From: Streptomyces hiroshimensis
GTDB taxonomy: Bacteria > Actinomycetota > Actinomycetes > Streptomycetales > Streptomycetaceae
Length of the DNA stretch: 64,000 bases
Assembly (NCBI RefSeq): GCF_014650335.1
Contig: NZ_BMUT01000009.1
Location: 254,889-318,888 of the forward strand
Reading direction: 5' to 3'
Shown here: positions 46,447-53,998 of the stretch, piece by piece
How the letters are laid out: every line of letters starts with the position of its first letter
Numbering within the stretch: the stretch's first letter is position 1
The notes under the pieces: generated by a model
Told to the model about the DNA's origin: nothing
Database searches by the model: none
The model's input: the letters and a program-made list of their open reading frames with translations, nothing else
Translations under genes and position numbers: made by a program

Positions 46447-48075
46447 TCAATCCGGCAGCGGCACCGTCCACACGATCCGCGTCCCCCCGCCCTCGGGTGT
46501 CTCCACGCTCAGGCTTCCGCCGTGCAACTCCGCCCGGGACCTCATGTTGGCGAGCCCGCCGCGCCGTGGCGCGGAGCCGACTCCGACGCCGTCGTCCGTG
46601 ACGGTCAGCGTGGCCCGTGATCCGTCCACCGCGAGGACGACGTCCACCCGGCGGGCGGCGGCGTGGCGGGCGGCGTTGCTGAGGGCCTCAACGGCCACCG
46701 CGAGGACCTGCTCGGCGAGTTCGCCGGGAACATCGGTGTCGGCGCGGCCCTCGATGCGCAGGGCGGGCGCGAAGCCCAGCATCCGCGCGGCCGCCTGCAC
46801 CGCCTCGGCCATGTCGCGCCGCAGGCTCGGCCCGCTGCCGCGGCCGTCCCCGGCCGTCCGCAGGCCGAAGATGGTCGAGCGGATGATCTGGATCGTGGTG
46901 TCCAGGTCGTCGACCGCCCGGCCCACGCGCTCGGCGGCCTCGGGCCGCTCGATCAGCCGGGTCGCGCTCTGCAGGGTCATGCCGGTGGCGAAGAGCCGCT
47001 GGATGGCGAGGTCGTGCAGGTCGCGGGCGATGCGGTCGCGGTCGTGGAGGACGGCCAGCTCCTCCGACTCGGCGCGCCGCTGGGCGAGTTCGAGGGCGAT
47101 GGCGGCCTGGTCGGCGAAGCCGGAGATCAGCTTCACCTCGGTGTCGTCGAACGGGGGCCGCCCGGCGCGCCGGTGCAGCCGCAGCGCGCCGCACGCGCCG
47201 GGGCCGGAGGGCAGGGGCACGACGACGGCGGGCCCGTCACCGGGCCCGGCGCCGGTGCCTTCGCCGTCGACCGCCGCGGGCACGACGACGGCGCCGTCCG
47301 CGCCCGCGACCTCCTTCGCCCGCGCGGCGATCAGCTTCAGCGCCTCGTCGGCGTCGGTACCCGACAGCAGGCTCCGGGTGATCTCCCCCAGCGCCTGCAG
47401 CCAGCGCTCCCGGCGGCGGCTCTCGTGGTACATGCGGGCGTTGTCGATGGCCACGCCCGCGGCGATGGAGAGCGTGGTCAGGACGGCCTCGTCGTCGGCG
47501 TCGAAGGCGGCGCCGCCCCGCTTCTCGGTGAGGTAGAGGTTGCCGAAGACCTCCTCGCGCACGCGCACGGGCACGCCCAGGAAGGTGCGCATGGGCGGGT
47601 GGTGCTCGGGGAAGCCGTAGCTGCGCGGGTGCCGGGTGAGGTCGGTGAGCCGGAGCGGGGCGGGGTTGTGGATGAGCTCGCCGAGGATGCCGCGGCCGCA
47701 AGGCGTACGGCCGATGCGCGCGGCCAGCTCCTCGGACATGCCGACGGGCAGGAACTCCGACAGCGTCCGCTCGTCACCGACGATCCCGAGGGCCCCGTAC
47801 TCCGCATCGGTGAGCGTGACCGCGGCCTCGACGATCCCGTGCAGGACCTGGGGCAGCTCCAGCCCGTGGCCGAGACTCATGACGGCGTCGAGGAGCCCGC
47901 GCATCCGATCGGCCGACGGTAACCGCCCGGCTGTCTGACCACCGGCCTGATCGCCGGCCTGATCGCCGGTCTGACCACCGGCCTGATCGCCGGCCTGATC
48001 GCCGGCCTGACCACCGGCCTGATCGCCGGTCTGACCACTGGTCTGATCTGCGGCCTGATCTGCGGTTTCCGTCAT
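46447..48075 (-). CDS. Double-GAF sensor histidine kinase, DevS/OsdK-like
   Basis: 542 residues. A Gln/Asp/Gly repeat head (~1-50) is followed by GAF1 (~65-215; AEYGALGIVGDERTLSEFLP, FLGVPVRVREEVFGNLYLTE), GAF2 (~230-365), HisKA_3 with the phospho-His in DRDRIARDLHDLAIQRLF, and HATPase (ALSNAARHAAARRVDVVLAV, VTDDGVGVG, GGLANMRSRAELHGG). In DevS/DosT the GAF-A domain binds heme; whether the ligand His is present needs alignment. It is probably the partner of the convergent response regulator. Tandem palindromic boxes lie 42-80 nt upstream. Confidence 0.92.
   Translation of the reverse strand: MTETADQAADQTSGQTGDQAGGQAGDQAGDQAGGQTGDQAGDQAGGQTAGRLPSADRMRGLLDAVMSLGHGLELPQVLHGIVEAAVTLTDAEYGALGIVGDERTLSEFLPVGMSEELAARIGRTPCGRGILGELIHNPAPLRLTDLTRHPRSYGFPEHHPPMRTFLGVPVRVREEVFGNLYLTEKRGGAAFDADDEAVLTTLSIAAGVAIDNARMYHESRRRERWLQALGEITRSLLSGTDADEALKLIAARAKEVAGADGAVVVPAAVDGEGTGAGPGDGPAVVVPLPSGPGACGALRLHRRAGRPPFDDTEVKLISGFADQAAIALELAQRRAESEELAVLHDRDRIARDLHDLAIQRLFATGMTLQSATRLIERPEAAERVGRAVDDLDTTIQIIRSTIFGLRTAGDGRGSGPSLRRDMAEAVQAAARMLGFAPALRIEGRADTDVPGELAEQVLAVAVEALSNAARHAAARRVDVVLAVDGSRATLTVTDDGVGVGSAPRRGGLANMRSRAELHGGSLSVETPEGGGTRIVWTVPLPD
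47938..48062. repeat. 12-bp minisatellite in the 5' end of the kinase gene
   Basis: About ten units of GCCTGATCGCCG or GCCTGACCACCG encode a repeating Gly-Asp-Gln-Ala/Gly-Gly-Gln-Thr tetrapeptide at residues ~5-46. The unit is a multiple of 3, so expansions stay in frame and change only the length of the cytoplasmic tail. Confidence 0.85.
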
Positions 48076-48116
48076 GACTGCTCCCCGGGCCAGGTACCTG
48101 GCCAGCAGCGTACGAC

Positions 48117-48132
48117 AGGGCCGCCCGGCCCC
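48117..48132. promoter_or_regulatory. DevR/OsdR-type box 1 upstream of the kinase gene
   Basis: AGGGCCGCCCGGCCCC, 42-57 nt upstream of the kinase start, fits the box pattern of this region. A second box follows at a 23-bp offset. Confidence 0.5.
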
Positions 48133-48139
48133 CGGAAAG

Positions 48140-48155
48140 GGGCCCGTACGGCCCT
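48140..48155. promoter_or_regulatory. DevR/OsdR-type box 2 upstream of the kinase gene
   Basis: GGGCCCGTACGGCCCT, an imperfect palindrome, 23 bp from box 1. The identical offset to the pair at 45509/45532 supports cooperative binding of two regulator dimers. Confidence 0.5.
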
Positions 48156-48282
48156 GCCGCCCCACCCTGCCCACCGGCCACCCTGAACCACGGCGCCGGG
48201 AGGAGCCGCGTCCCCCTCCCCCGTTGTCCGGAACTCCTCCCGGCGCCGAGCTCCTGTAACGCCTCGCCGCTCCCCGCCCGCC

Positions 48283-50337
48283 TCAGGCGAGGTGGGTGAC
48301 GACACCCGCGTGGAAGCGGTCCACCGCATCGTCGACGCTGCGGATGAACCCGGACTCGGCGTTGCCGCGCGTACTGCCCATGCCCTTGAACAGGGACAGC
48401 CGGAAGCCGGTGATCCGGGCGCCGTCCTGAGGCAGGATCCCCGCAGGCTCGGGACGGAGGCGCTCCAGGGTGCCGCGCGGTCCCCGCCGGCCCGCCACCA
48501 GGGCCTCGACGTGCACATCCGCCGGCGCGTCGGAGAGACGCCGGACCAGGCGCTTGGCCCAGTTGAGCGGGTAGCCGTGGTCCGGGACGGGGATCTCGAC
48601 GGATGTCCGCAGCTTGCCGGTGCGCAGGTCGGCAATGATGGTGAGGATGCCCGGGGCGCCGTCGATGCGGAGCTCGGCGGTCAGGCGCCCTTCCTCGCAC
48701 AGCCGGTCGGCGAGCGCGGCGCGCCGCGAGTGGGGGTCGGTGCCGCGTTTCGCGCGCTGGACGGGCAACACCTTCTGTCCGAGCGCTCCACCGAGCCGCA
48801 GGCACACCTGGCGGATCAGCCGCTCCCAGCTCTCGACGACCTCGACGGCGCGCCGGTCTCCCTGGACGAGGGTTTCCGTGTCGATGCCGTTGCGCACGGG
48901 CACCCAGGCCGGACCCATGTTCTGGAAGCCGTGGCAGCCGGAGTTCTCGTGCTGCAGGTAGTGCAGCAGTTCGTGCAGGAGCCAGGCGTGGGTGGCTTCC
49001 CCGACGCCCTCGTGGCGGATCAGCATGTGGGCCTGGTGAGCGACTTCGGCCCAGGAGAGGTGCCAAAGGGCGACCTTGTGCTTGCGCCGGCCGTCCACCT
49101 TGACGTCGACCAGCGGGCTGCCTTCCAGTGCCACGTCGTTGGACAGCGTGACGACCGCCTCGTAGCCGCGCCGGGCCGCGATGTCCATGTAGTCCTGTAC
49201 CTGCGCGGACTTGAGCGGATTGCCGTTGGTCTTCGTCTCGATCAGCGCCGTCCACAGCCTTCCGGCCCGCTCGACCCGGACCACACCGTCCGGGCGTCTG
49301 GGGGCGTCGCCGAACGGCAGGGAGACCTCGACGAAGGTCTGCATACGGCCGGCCGGCGCCCCGAAGGCGGCGGTGAGACGCCGCCCGAACTCCGGCACCT
49401 GCGCCATCACCGCCAGCAGTACCGACGTGGCCCGCATCTCGCGTTCGCGGTCGCTCCTGAGTGGGGGGACGGGGAACAGCCGCGCCTCCCGCCAGAAATC
49501 GTTCTCAGCGAGGGACCTCCTGGGCACGTCGGGCAGGGTGACCTTCTTCTTGGCGGTGCGGGGGCCGCCGTGGCGCCTCGGCGGCGGACCGGGCGGCGCG
49601 GCGAGCGCTCGACCGTGGTCGGCGGGCGCGCGGCCGAGGTCTCGCGCCGGTGCGCTCGGCTCCTGCAGCGGCGGTGCCGGTGCCGGCGGGTCACCGGCGG
49701 ACGTTGCCTCAAGGGGCGGGGTCGCCCTCTCGGATGCGGGCGCGTGACCGGATGCGGACTCGGCCGCCGACGCGTGCTCGTCGCCCTCGTCGCCTTCGTC
49801 GACCTCGATGCCGAAGTCCGTGGCCAGCCCGGCCAGTCCGGACCGGTAGCCCTGCCCCACGGCGCGGAACTTCCATTCCTCGCCGCGCCGGTAGAGCTCG
49901 CCGAAGATGAACGCGCGCTCGGTGCCGGCTCCATCGGCGGAAAACCCGAGCAAGGTCTCGCCGGTCCGGTCGGCCAGCGTCACCCGCAGATCGTCCAGAT
50001 CGCCGAAGCATGCGCCCCCGTACCGGCTGGCGGCCACGACGATGCGCTCGACGTCCGGCGGGGCGGCGGTCAGGTCGAGGCTGATGCGGTCCTCGCTGCC
50101 GTCGGCGGTGGGCGTCTTTCCTAAGAGCTGCACGCTCCCGTCTGCTGCCGCAGGGTTGTTGTAGAAGAAGAAGTCGGCGTCGTCGCGCACCTTCCCGCCG
50201 GCACCCAGCAGCAGGACGGACACATCTGCATCCCCGTCGCCACTGGCGCTGCTCCAGCTCAGACTCACGATCACGGAGCCGGCGTCCTCGCTCAGCGCCG
50301 CCAGCCCGATATTGCCGCCCTTCACCATTTCGCGCAT
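48283..50337 (-). CDS. TerD-domain protein fused to a PD-(D/E)xK-like domain
   Basis: 684 residues. Residues 1-~185 are a TerD domain: VIVSLSWSSASGDGDADVSV, DADFFFYNNPAAADGSVQLL, ERAFIFGELYRRGEEWKFRA, with conserved Asp residues for Ca binding. A Pro/Ala-rich linker follows. Residues ~290-420 contain RRPDGVVRVERAGRLWTALI then ETKTNGNPLKSAQVQDYMDI, giving a D...ExK arrangement typical of restriction-like nuclease folds. The C-terminal ~250 residues are of unknown fold. TerD proteins act in tellurite, phage and stress responses. The combination suggests a stress- or invasion-triggered DNA-acting enzyme (inference). Start chosen at 50337 after GGGGGA. Confidence 0.8.
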   Translation of the reverse strand: MREMVKGGNIGLAALSEDAGSVIVSLSWSSASGDGDADVSVLLLGAGGKVRDDADFFFYNNPAAADGSVQLLGKTPTADGSEDRISLDLTAAPPDVERIVVAASRYGGACFGDLDDLRVTLADRTGETLLGFSADGAGTERAFIFGELYRRGEEWKFRAVGQGYRSGLAGLATDFGIEVDEGDEGDEHASAAESASGHAPASERATPPLEATSAGDPPAPAPPLQEPSAPARDLGRAPADHGRALAAPPGPPPRRHGGPRTAKKKVTLPDVPRRSLAENDFWREARLFPVPPLRSDREREMRATSVLLAVMAQVPEFGRRLTAAFGAPAGRMQTFVEVSLPFGDAPRRPDGVVRVERAGRLWTALIETKTNGNPLKSAQVQDYMDIAARRGYEAVVTLSNDVALEGSPLVDVKVDGRRKHKVALWHLSWAEVAHQAHMLIRHEGVGEATHAWLLHELLHYLQHENSGCHGFQNMGPAWVPVRNGIDTETLVQGDRRAVEVVESWERLIRQVCLRLGGALGQKVLPVQRAKRGTDPHSRRAALADRLCEEGRLTAELRIDGAPGILTIIADLRTGKLRTSVEIPVPDHGYPLNWAKRLVRRLSDAPADVHVEALVAGRRGPRGTLERLRPEPAGILPQDGARITGFRLSLFKGMGSTRGNAESGFIRSVDDAVDRFHAGVVTHLA

Positions 50338-50582
50338 GGATCCCCCGTGTGGTGATGTGTGATGCAGCACACACGTGTGCACACGAAGTGAACCCTAGCC
50401 CTCGGGACGGGGAGCCCGGGGCGTGATCCAACGACTGGGTGGCTCCGGGGACTGCCCGGGTGAGTACGCCCAGGCGGGTGAGCCGGTCGGGTGAGCCGGG
50501 CCGGGGGACGCGTACGGGTGGCCGGGGTGGGCACACGTCGGGTTCGGGGGTGGCTTACGGCGCGTGAGGGAGGCTGCGAGCG

Positions 50583-51797
50583 ATGAAGGCCTTGATCTGC
50601 GGCGGCGGGATCGCGGGGCTCGCCCTCGCACGGTGCCTGGGTGGCCACGGCTGGGAGGTGGTCGTCCTGGAGAAGGCCGACGGCCTCCGCACCCACGGCT
50701 ACATGATCGATTTCTTCGGTCCGGGCTACACGGCCGCCGAGGAGATGGGCCTGCTGCCCCGGCTGCAGGAGCTCGGCTACGCCGTGGACGCCCTGCGCTA
50801 CGTGGACGAGGACGGACGTACGCGCGCCGGGCTGTCCTACGAGCGGTTCGCCAAGGCCGCCGGAGGTCGGCTGATCAGCATCATGCGGCCGGACCTCGAA
50901 CTCGCGCTGTACGAGAGCCTGCCCGGCAAGGTCGACGTACGGTTCGGGACCGGTCTCACCGCGGTCACCCACCACCCGGACGGCGCCACCGCCACGCTGA
51001 CCGACGGCACGGACGTCGCAGCGGACGTCGTCGTCGGGGCGGACGGAGTCCACTCGGCCGTCCGCGGGCTCGCCTTCGGCGACGGTGAGGGCGACCGCGG
51101 CGCGCAGCAGCACGGGCGAGGCGAGCCGTACGTGCGCCGGCTCGGCTTCCACACCGCCGCGTTCGTCTTCGAGGACCCGGGGATCCACGCCATCGGCCGG
51201 AAGAACTTCGTCCTCACCGACACCACCGACCGGCAGATGGGCTTCTACAGCCTGCGCGACGGCCGCGTGGCGGCGTTCGCCGTCCACCGCTCCGCCGACC
51301 CCGCCCTGCCGGACGACCCGCGCGAGGCGCTGCGCCGGGAGTACGGCGGGCTCGGCTGGGTCGTCCCGCGGGCGCTGCGCGCGTGCCCGCCCGGCCACGA
51401 GGTGTACTACGACCTGGTCGCCCAGGTCGAGGTGCCCTGCTGGAGCCGGGGGAGGGTGACCCTCGTCGGCGACGCCTGCTACGCGGTGTCGCTGCTCGCC
51501 GGCCAGGGCGCCTCGCTCGGCATGGCGGGCGCCTACCTGCTCGCCGAGCAGCTGGCCGAGGCGCCGTCGGTCGGGACGGCGCTGCGGCGGTACGAGGAGA
51601 GGTGGCGGCCGGTGGTCGCGGAGAAGCAGCGGGCGGCCCGGCGGGGCGTGCGCTGGTTCCTCCCCGGCTCGCAGCGCGAACTGCGGTTGCGGAGGCTGGC
51701 CCTGCGCGCCGCGGCCCTGCTGCCGGGAGCCGACCGGTACGTGGCGACGGCGCTGGCGGGCAGGACGAAGGGGGTCCTCAGACGCGCCCTGAGGTAG
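50583..51797 (+). CDS. FAD-dependent monooxygenase (PHBH-like)
   Basis: 404 residues, class A flavin monooxygenase. ALICGGGIAGLALARCLGGH binds FAD, VVVGADGVHSAVRGL is the DG motif and RVTLVGDACYAVSLLAGQGA the GD motif. Related proteins hydroxylate aromatics or inactivate tetracycline- and rifamycin-type antibiotics. It stands alone before the FxSxx-like peptide gene, and no partner suggests a substrate. The start has no strong Shine-Dalgarno (GAGGGAGGCTGCGAGCG precedes it). Confidence 0.92.
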   Translation: MKALICGGGIAGLALARCLGGHGWEVVVLEKADGLRTHGYMIDFFGPGYTAAEEMGLLPRLQELGYAVDALRYVDEDGRTRAGLSYERFAKAAGGRLISIMRPDLELALYESLPGKVDVRFGTGLTAVTHHPDGATATLTDGTDVAADVVVGADGVHSAVRGLAFGDGEGDRGAQQHGRGEPYVRRLGFHTAAFVFEDPGIHAIGRKNFVLTDTTDRQMGFYSLRDGRVAAFAVHRSADPALPDDPREALRREYGGLGWVVPRALRACPPGHEVYYDLVAQVEVPCWSRGRVTLVGDACYAVSLLAGQGASLGMAGAYLLAEQLAEAPSVGTALRRYEERWRPVVAEKQRAARRGVRWFLPGSQRELRLRRLALRAAALLPGADRYVATALAGRTKGVLRRALR

Positions 51798-51864
51798 CGC
51801 ACCGCCAACCAGTGCTCCGTTCAGGGAAGTTCGGGGGTTCCCCGGCGCGGGAGCTTCGGCCACC

Positions 51865-52104
51865 ATGGGGGGTATGGCGTACACGGCGGGAAGTACCGGG
51901 ACGGGAACCACCGGGAGCCTGCGGTCGGATCTCGTCGATCTGTCGGGCGTATCCCTGGACGAGCTGCGTGAGGTGAGCGGCCTTCCGGAGGCGTTCGCCG
52001 CGCTGCGGGGCAGGCTGGCCGACGGCTCCGCCCCGCTGTGCCAGAGCGAGATGACCCCGCCGTGCGGGGGCGCGGCCCGGGCGCAGAGCGGTTCGCGGCC
52101 CTGA
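51865..52104 (+). CDS. FxSxx-type peptide precursor-like protein without the FxSxx terminus
   Basis: 79 residues (78 or fewer if the second ATG at 51874 is used). The middle, LRSDLVDLSGVSLDELREVS, then GLPEAFAALRGRLADG, strongly resembles leader regions of FxSxx-COOH peptides. The C-terminus, however, reads SEMTPPCGGAARAQSGSRP, with two Cys in the last 25 residues and no Phe-x-Ser-x-x end. It is 3 nt upstream of the HExxH enzyme, in the same reading frame and separated only by one TGA codon and one GAG. It is probably the substrate peptide of that enzyme; the modified residue is unknown. Confidence 0.72.
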   Translation: MGGMAYTAGSTGTGTTGSLRSDLVDLSGVSLDELREVSGLPEAFAALRGRLADGSAPLCQSEMTPPCGGAARAQSGSRP

Positions 52105-52107
52105 GAG

Positions 52108-53955
52108 TTGGTCAGGGCTGAGCCGTACCGGTTGCCGCTGCGGACTCTGGCCGCCGTCGCCACGGGCGAGGTGGACGAGGCCGACCTGGCGCTCCTGGCT
52201 TCGGCGCAGCGCAGCCGCCTGCTCCTGGCACTCGCGGCCGCCCAGGACCGCGCCGGGACGCCCGAAGCGGCCGGAACGGCAGGCCATTCACCCGCGAGCG
52301 CGCCCGTCACGCGCCCCGCCGCGTCCTGGGCGCAGCTGGCGGCCGTGCAGCGCTCGTGCCCGGCGGCCGTGGAGGCGGTCCTCCACGACCCCGTCGTGGC
52401 GGCCTGGGCGTTCCGCCTCCTGCGACGGCTGGCCCACGGCGCGGTCGCCACCCCGGCGGACGCCCCGCTCTGGGCGGGGCCGCCCCTCCTCGGCTCGCTC
52501 GCGGCAGCGGCGGCGATCAGGGCCGGTGCCCGTTGCTCCCTGCGTGTCCCCGCCTACAGGGGCCGCCTCTGGCTGCCGTCGCTGGGCGTGACCGGGGCGG
52601 TGGCCCGGGGGGAGTGGACGGTGGCCGGGGTGGAATGCGGCCCCGGCGGCACGGTGGTCTACGGCGACAGCGGCTCGGTCCGCCTGCCGGACGACCTGTC
52701 GCACCCGGCGGAGGGCTGGTCGCCGCTGCCCCGCATCGGCACCGGAACGACCGGGGAGGAAAGCGCCGGAATCGTTCTGGACCACCTCTCCCCGTACCGC
52801 GACTTCCGCTTCCTGAGCGACCCGGCGGACCACCCGCCTCCGGTGCTCCGCGCCTGGGACACCCTGCTCGGCGAGGCCCTGGAGCAGATGCGCCGCGGTC
52901 ACCCCGCCGCGTACCGCATGGTCGCGGGCACGATCCGCTCGCTGGTCCCGGTCGGCACCCCCGGCCCCCTGCGTCCCATCAGCGTGTCGGTGCCGGACGC
53001 GTACGGGGTGGTGATGATGTCGCTGCCGGACGACGTCTCGACGATGTCGGCGACTCTGATCCACGAGGCACGTCACCAACTCCTCACCGCCGTAGGGGAC
53101 CTGAGTCCTCTGTTCGTCCCGGTGCGCGAGGGCCCCGAGCGGTTGTACTTCGCCCCTTGGCGCGAGGACCCCCGCCCCCTCCGCGGCCTCCTCTACGGTG
53201 CCCACGCCTTCGCCGGCGTCACGTCCTTCTGGCGCGACCGCCGCCACCTGGAGGGCGAACGCGCCGAATTCGAATTCGCCCTGCACCGCTGGCAGGTCCG
53301 CACGGCCCTCGCGGCCCTCCGCAACGCCACGGGCCTGACGGAGGCGGCGGGGCGGGTGGTGGCGGGGCTGGCGGAGGAGGCGGGGGGATGGCGGGCCCTC
53401 CCGGCGTACGGTGCACCGCGCCGGCTCGCGGAGCTCTGCTGCAATGACCTGCGGGCCGCCTGGCGCGCGGCGCATCTGACCGTGGCGGAAAGGGACGCGG
53501 ACGGCCTGGCCCGGTGCTGGTCGAGCGGCGGCCCGCCCCCGGCCCTCCTGCCCGCGGTGCATGCCGTCGTGGCCGGGGCCGGGGCTGTGGCAGGGGCGGG
53601 GGCGCGGGGCGTCGTCGTCAGGACATGGCTGGCCCGGCTGTGGCTGGGCGCCCGGGAGGACTTCGACCGCGTGCGGTCGGAACTGGAGGCGGGGACCGCC
53701 GGCTTGTGGGAGACGGCGGGGGCCACCGCCGCCGATGCGGCCCTGGTGGCCGGGGACACCCGCGAGGCCCTTGAGCGCTTCCGCCGGGCGGCTCCGGGCC
53801 CGGCGGCGTGGATCGGCATCGGCCTGGCCGGCGGCCCGCAGGCCGCGCCGCTGGTCGAGCGCCCGGAACTCGTCCTGGCGCTCCACGCCGCCGTGGTGCG
53901 CAGCGGCGCGAAGCCCCCAGGCCCCGAGGAACTGGCCCGGTGGCTCCGCTCGTGA
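52108..53955 (+). CDS. HExxH-motif peptide-modifying enzyme (FxSxx system)
   Basis: 615 residues of the HExxH-domain family found with FxSxx-COOH peptides, some of whose members are annotated as 2-oxoglutarate-dependent peptide beta-hydroxylases. The metal site is STMSATLIHEARHQLL (HExxH, here HEARH), with further acidic residues in RRHLEGERAEFEFALHRW as candidate third ligand. An N-terminal helical region (LRTLAAVATGEVDEADLALL) and an Ala-rich C-terminal third complete it. The only start after the precursor stop is TTG at 52108, with a poor ribosome site, so it depends on coupling, or reads through the TGA. No radical SAM gene lies in this window. Confidence 0.82.
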   Translation: MVRAEPYRLPLRTLAAVATGEVDEADLALLASAQRSRLLLALAAAQDRAGTPEAAGTAGHSPASAPVTRPAASWAQLAAVQRSCPAAVEAVLHDPVVAAWAFRLLRRLAHGAVATPADAPLWAGPPLLGSLAAAAAIRAGARCSLRVPAYRGRLWLPSLGVTGAVARGEWTVAGVECGPGGTVVYGDSGSVRLPDDLSHPAEGWSPLPRIGTGTTGEESAGIVLDHLSPYRDFRFLSDPADHPPPVLRAWDTLLGEALEQMRRGHPAAYRMVAGTIRSLVPVGTPGPLRPISVSVPDAYGVVMMSLPDDVSTMSATLIHEARHQLLTAVGDLSPLFVPVREGPERLYFAPWREDPRPLRGLLYGAHAFAGVTSFWRDRRHLEGERAEFEFALHRWQVRTALAALRNATGLTEAAGRVVAGLAEEAGGWRALPAYGAPRRLAELCCNDLRAAWRAAHLTVAERDADGLARCWSSGGPPPALLPAVHAVVAGAGAVAGAGARGVVVRTWLARLWLGAREDFDRVRSELEAGTAGLWETAGATAADAALVAGDTREALERFRRAAPGPAAWIGIGLAGGPQAAPLVERPELVLALHAAVVRSGAKPPGPEELARWLRS

Positions 53956-53998
53956 CCCGCGCGCCGGAACGCCGTCAGGTATGCGGTCGGGAACGCCG

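Noticed and set aside
47938..48062. CRISPR-like array
   Set aside because: The units are 12 bp, contiguous, without spacers, and lie inside the kinase coding frame; it is a coding minisatellite.
51865..52104. Alternative-frame FxSxx-COOH terminus for the precursor
   Set aside because: The other frames near the stop give no Phe-x-Ser-x-x-stop end, so the divergent tail is taken as real.
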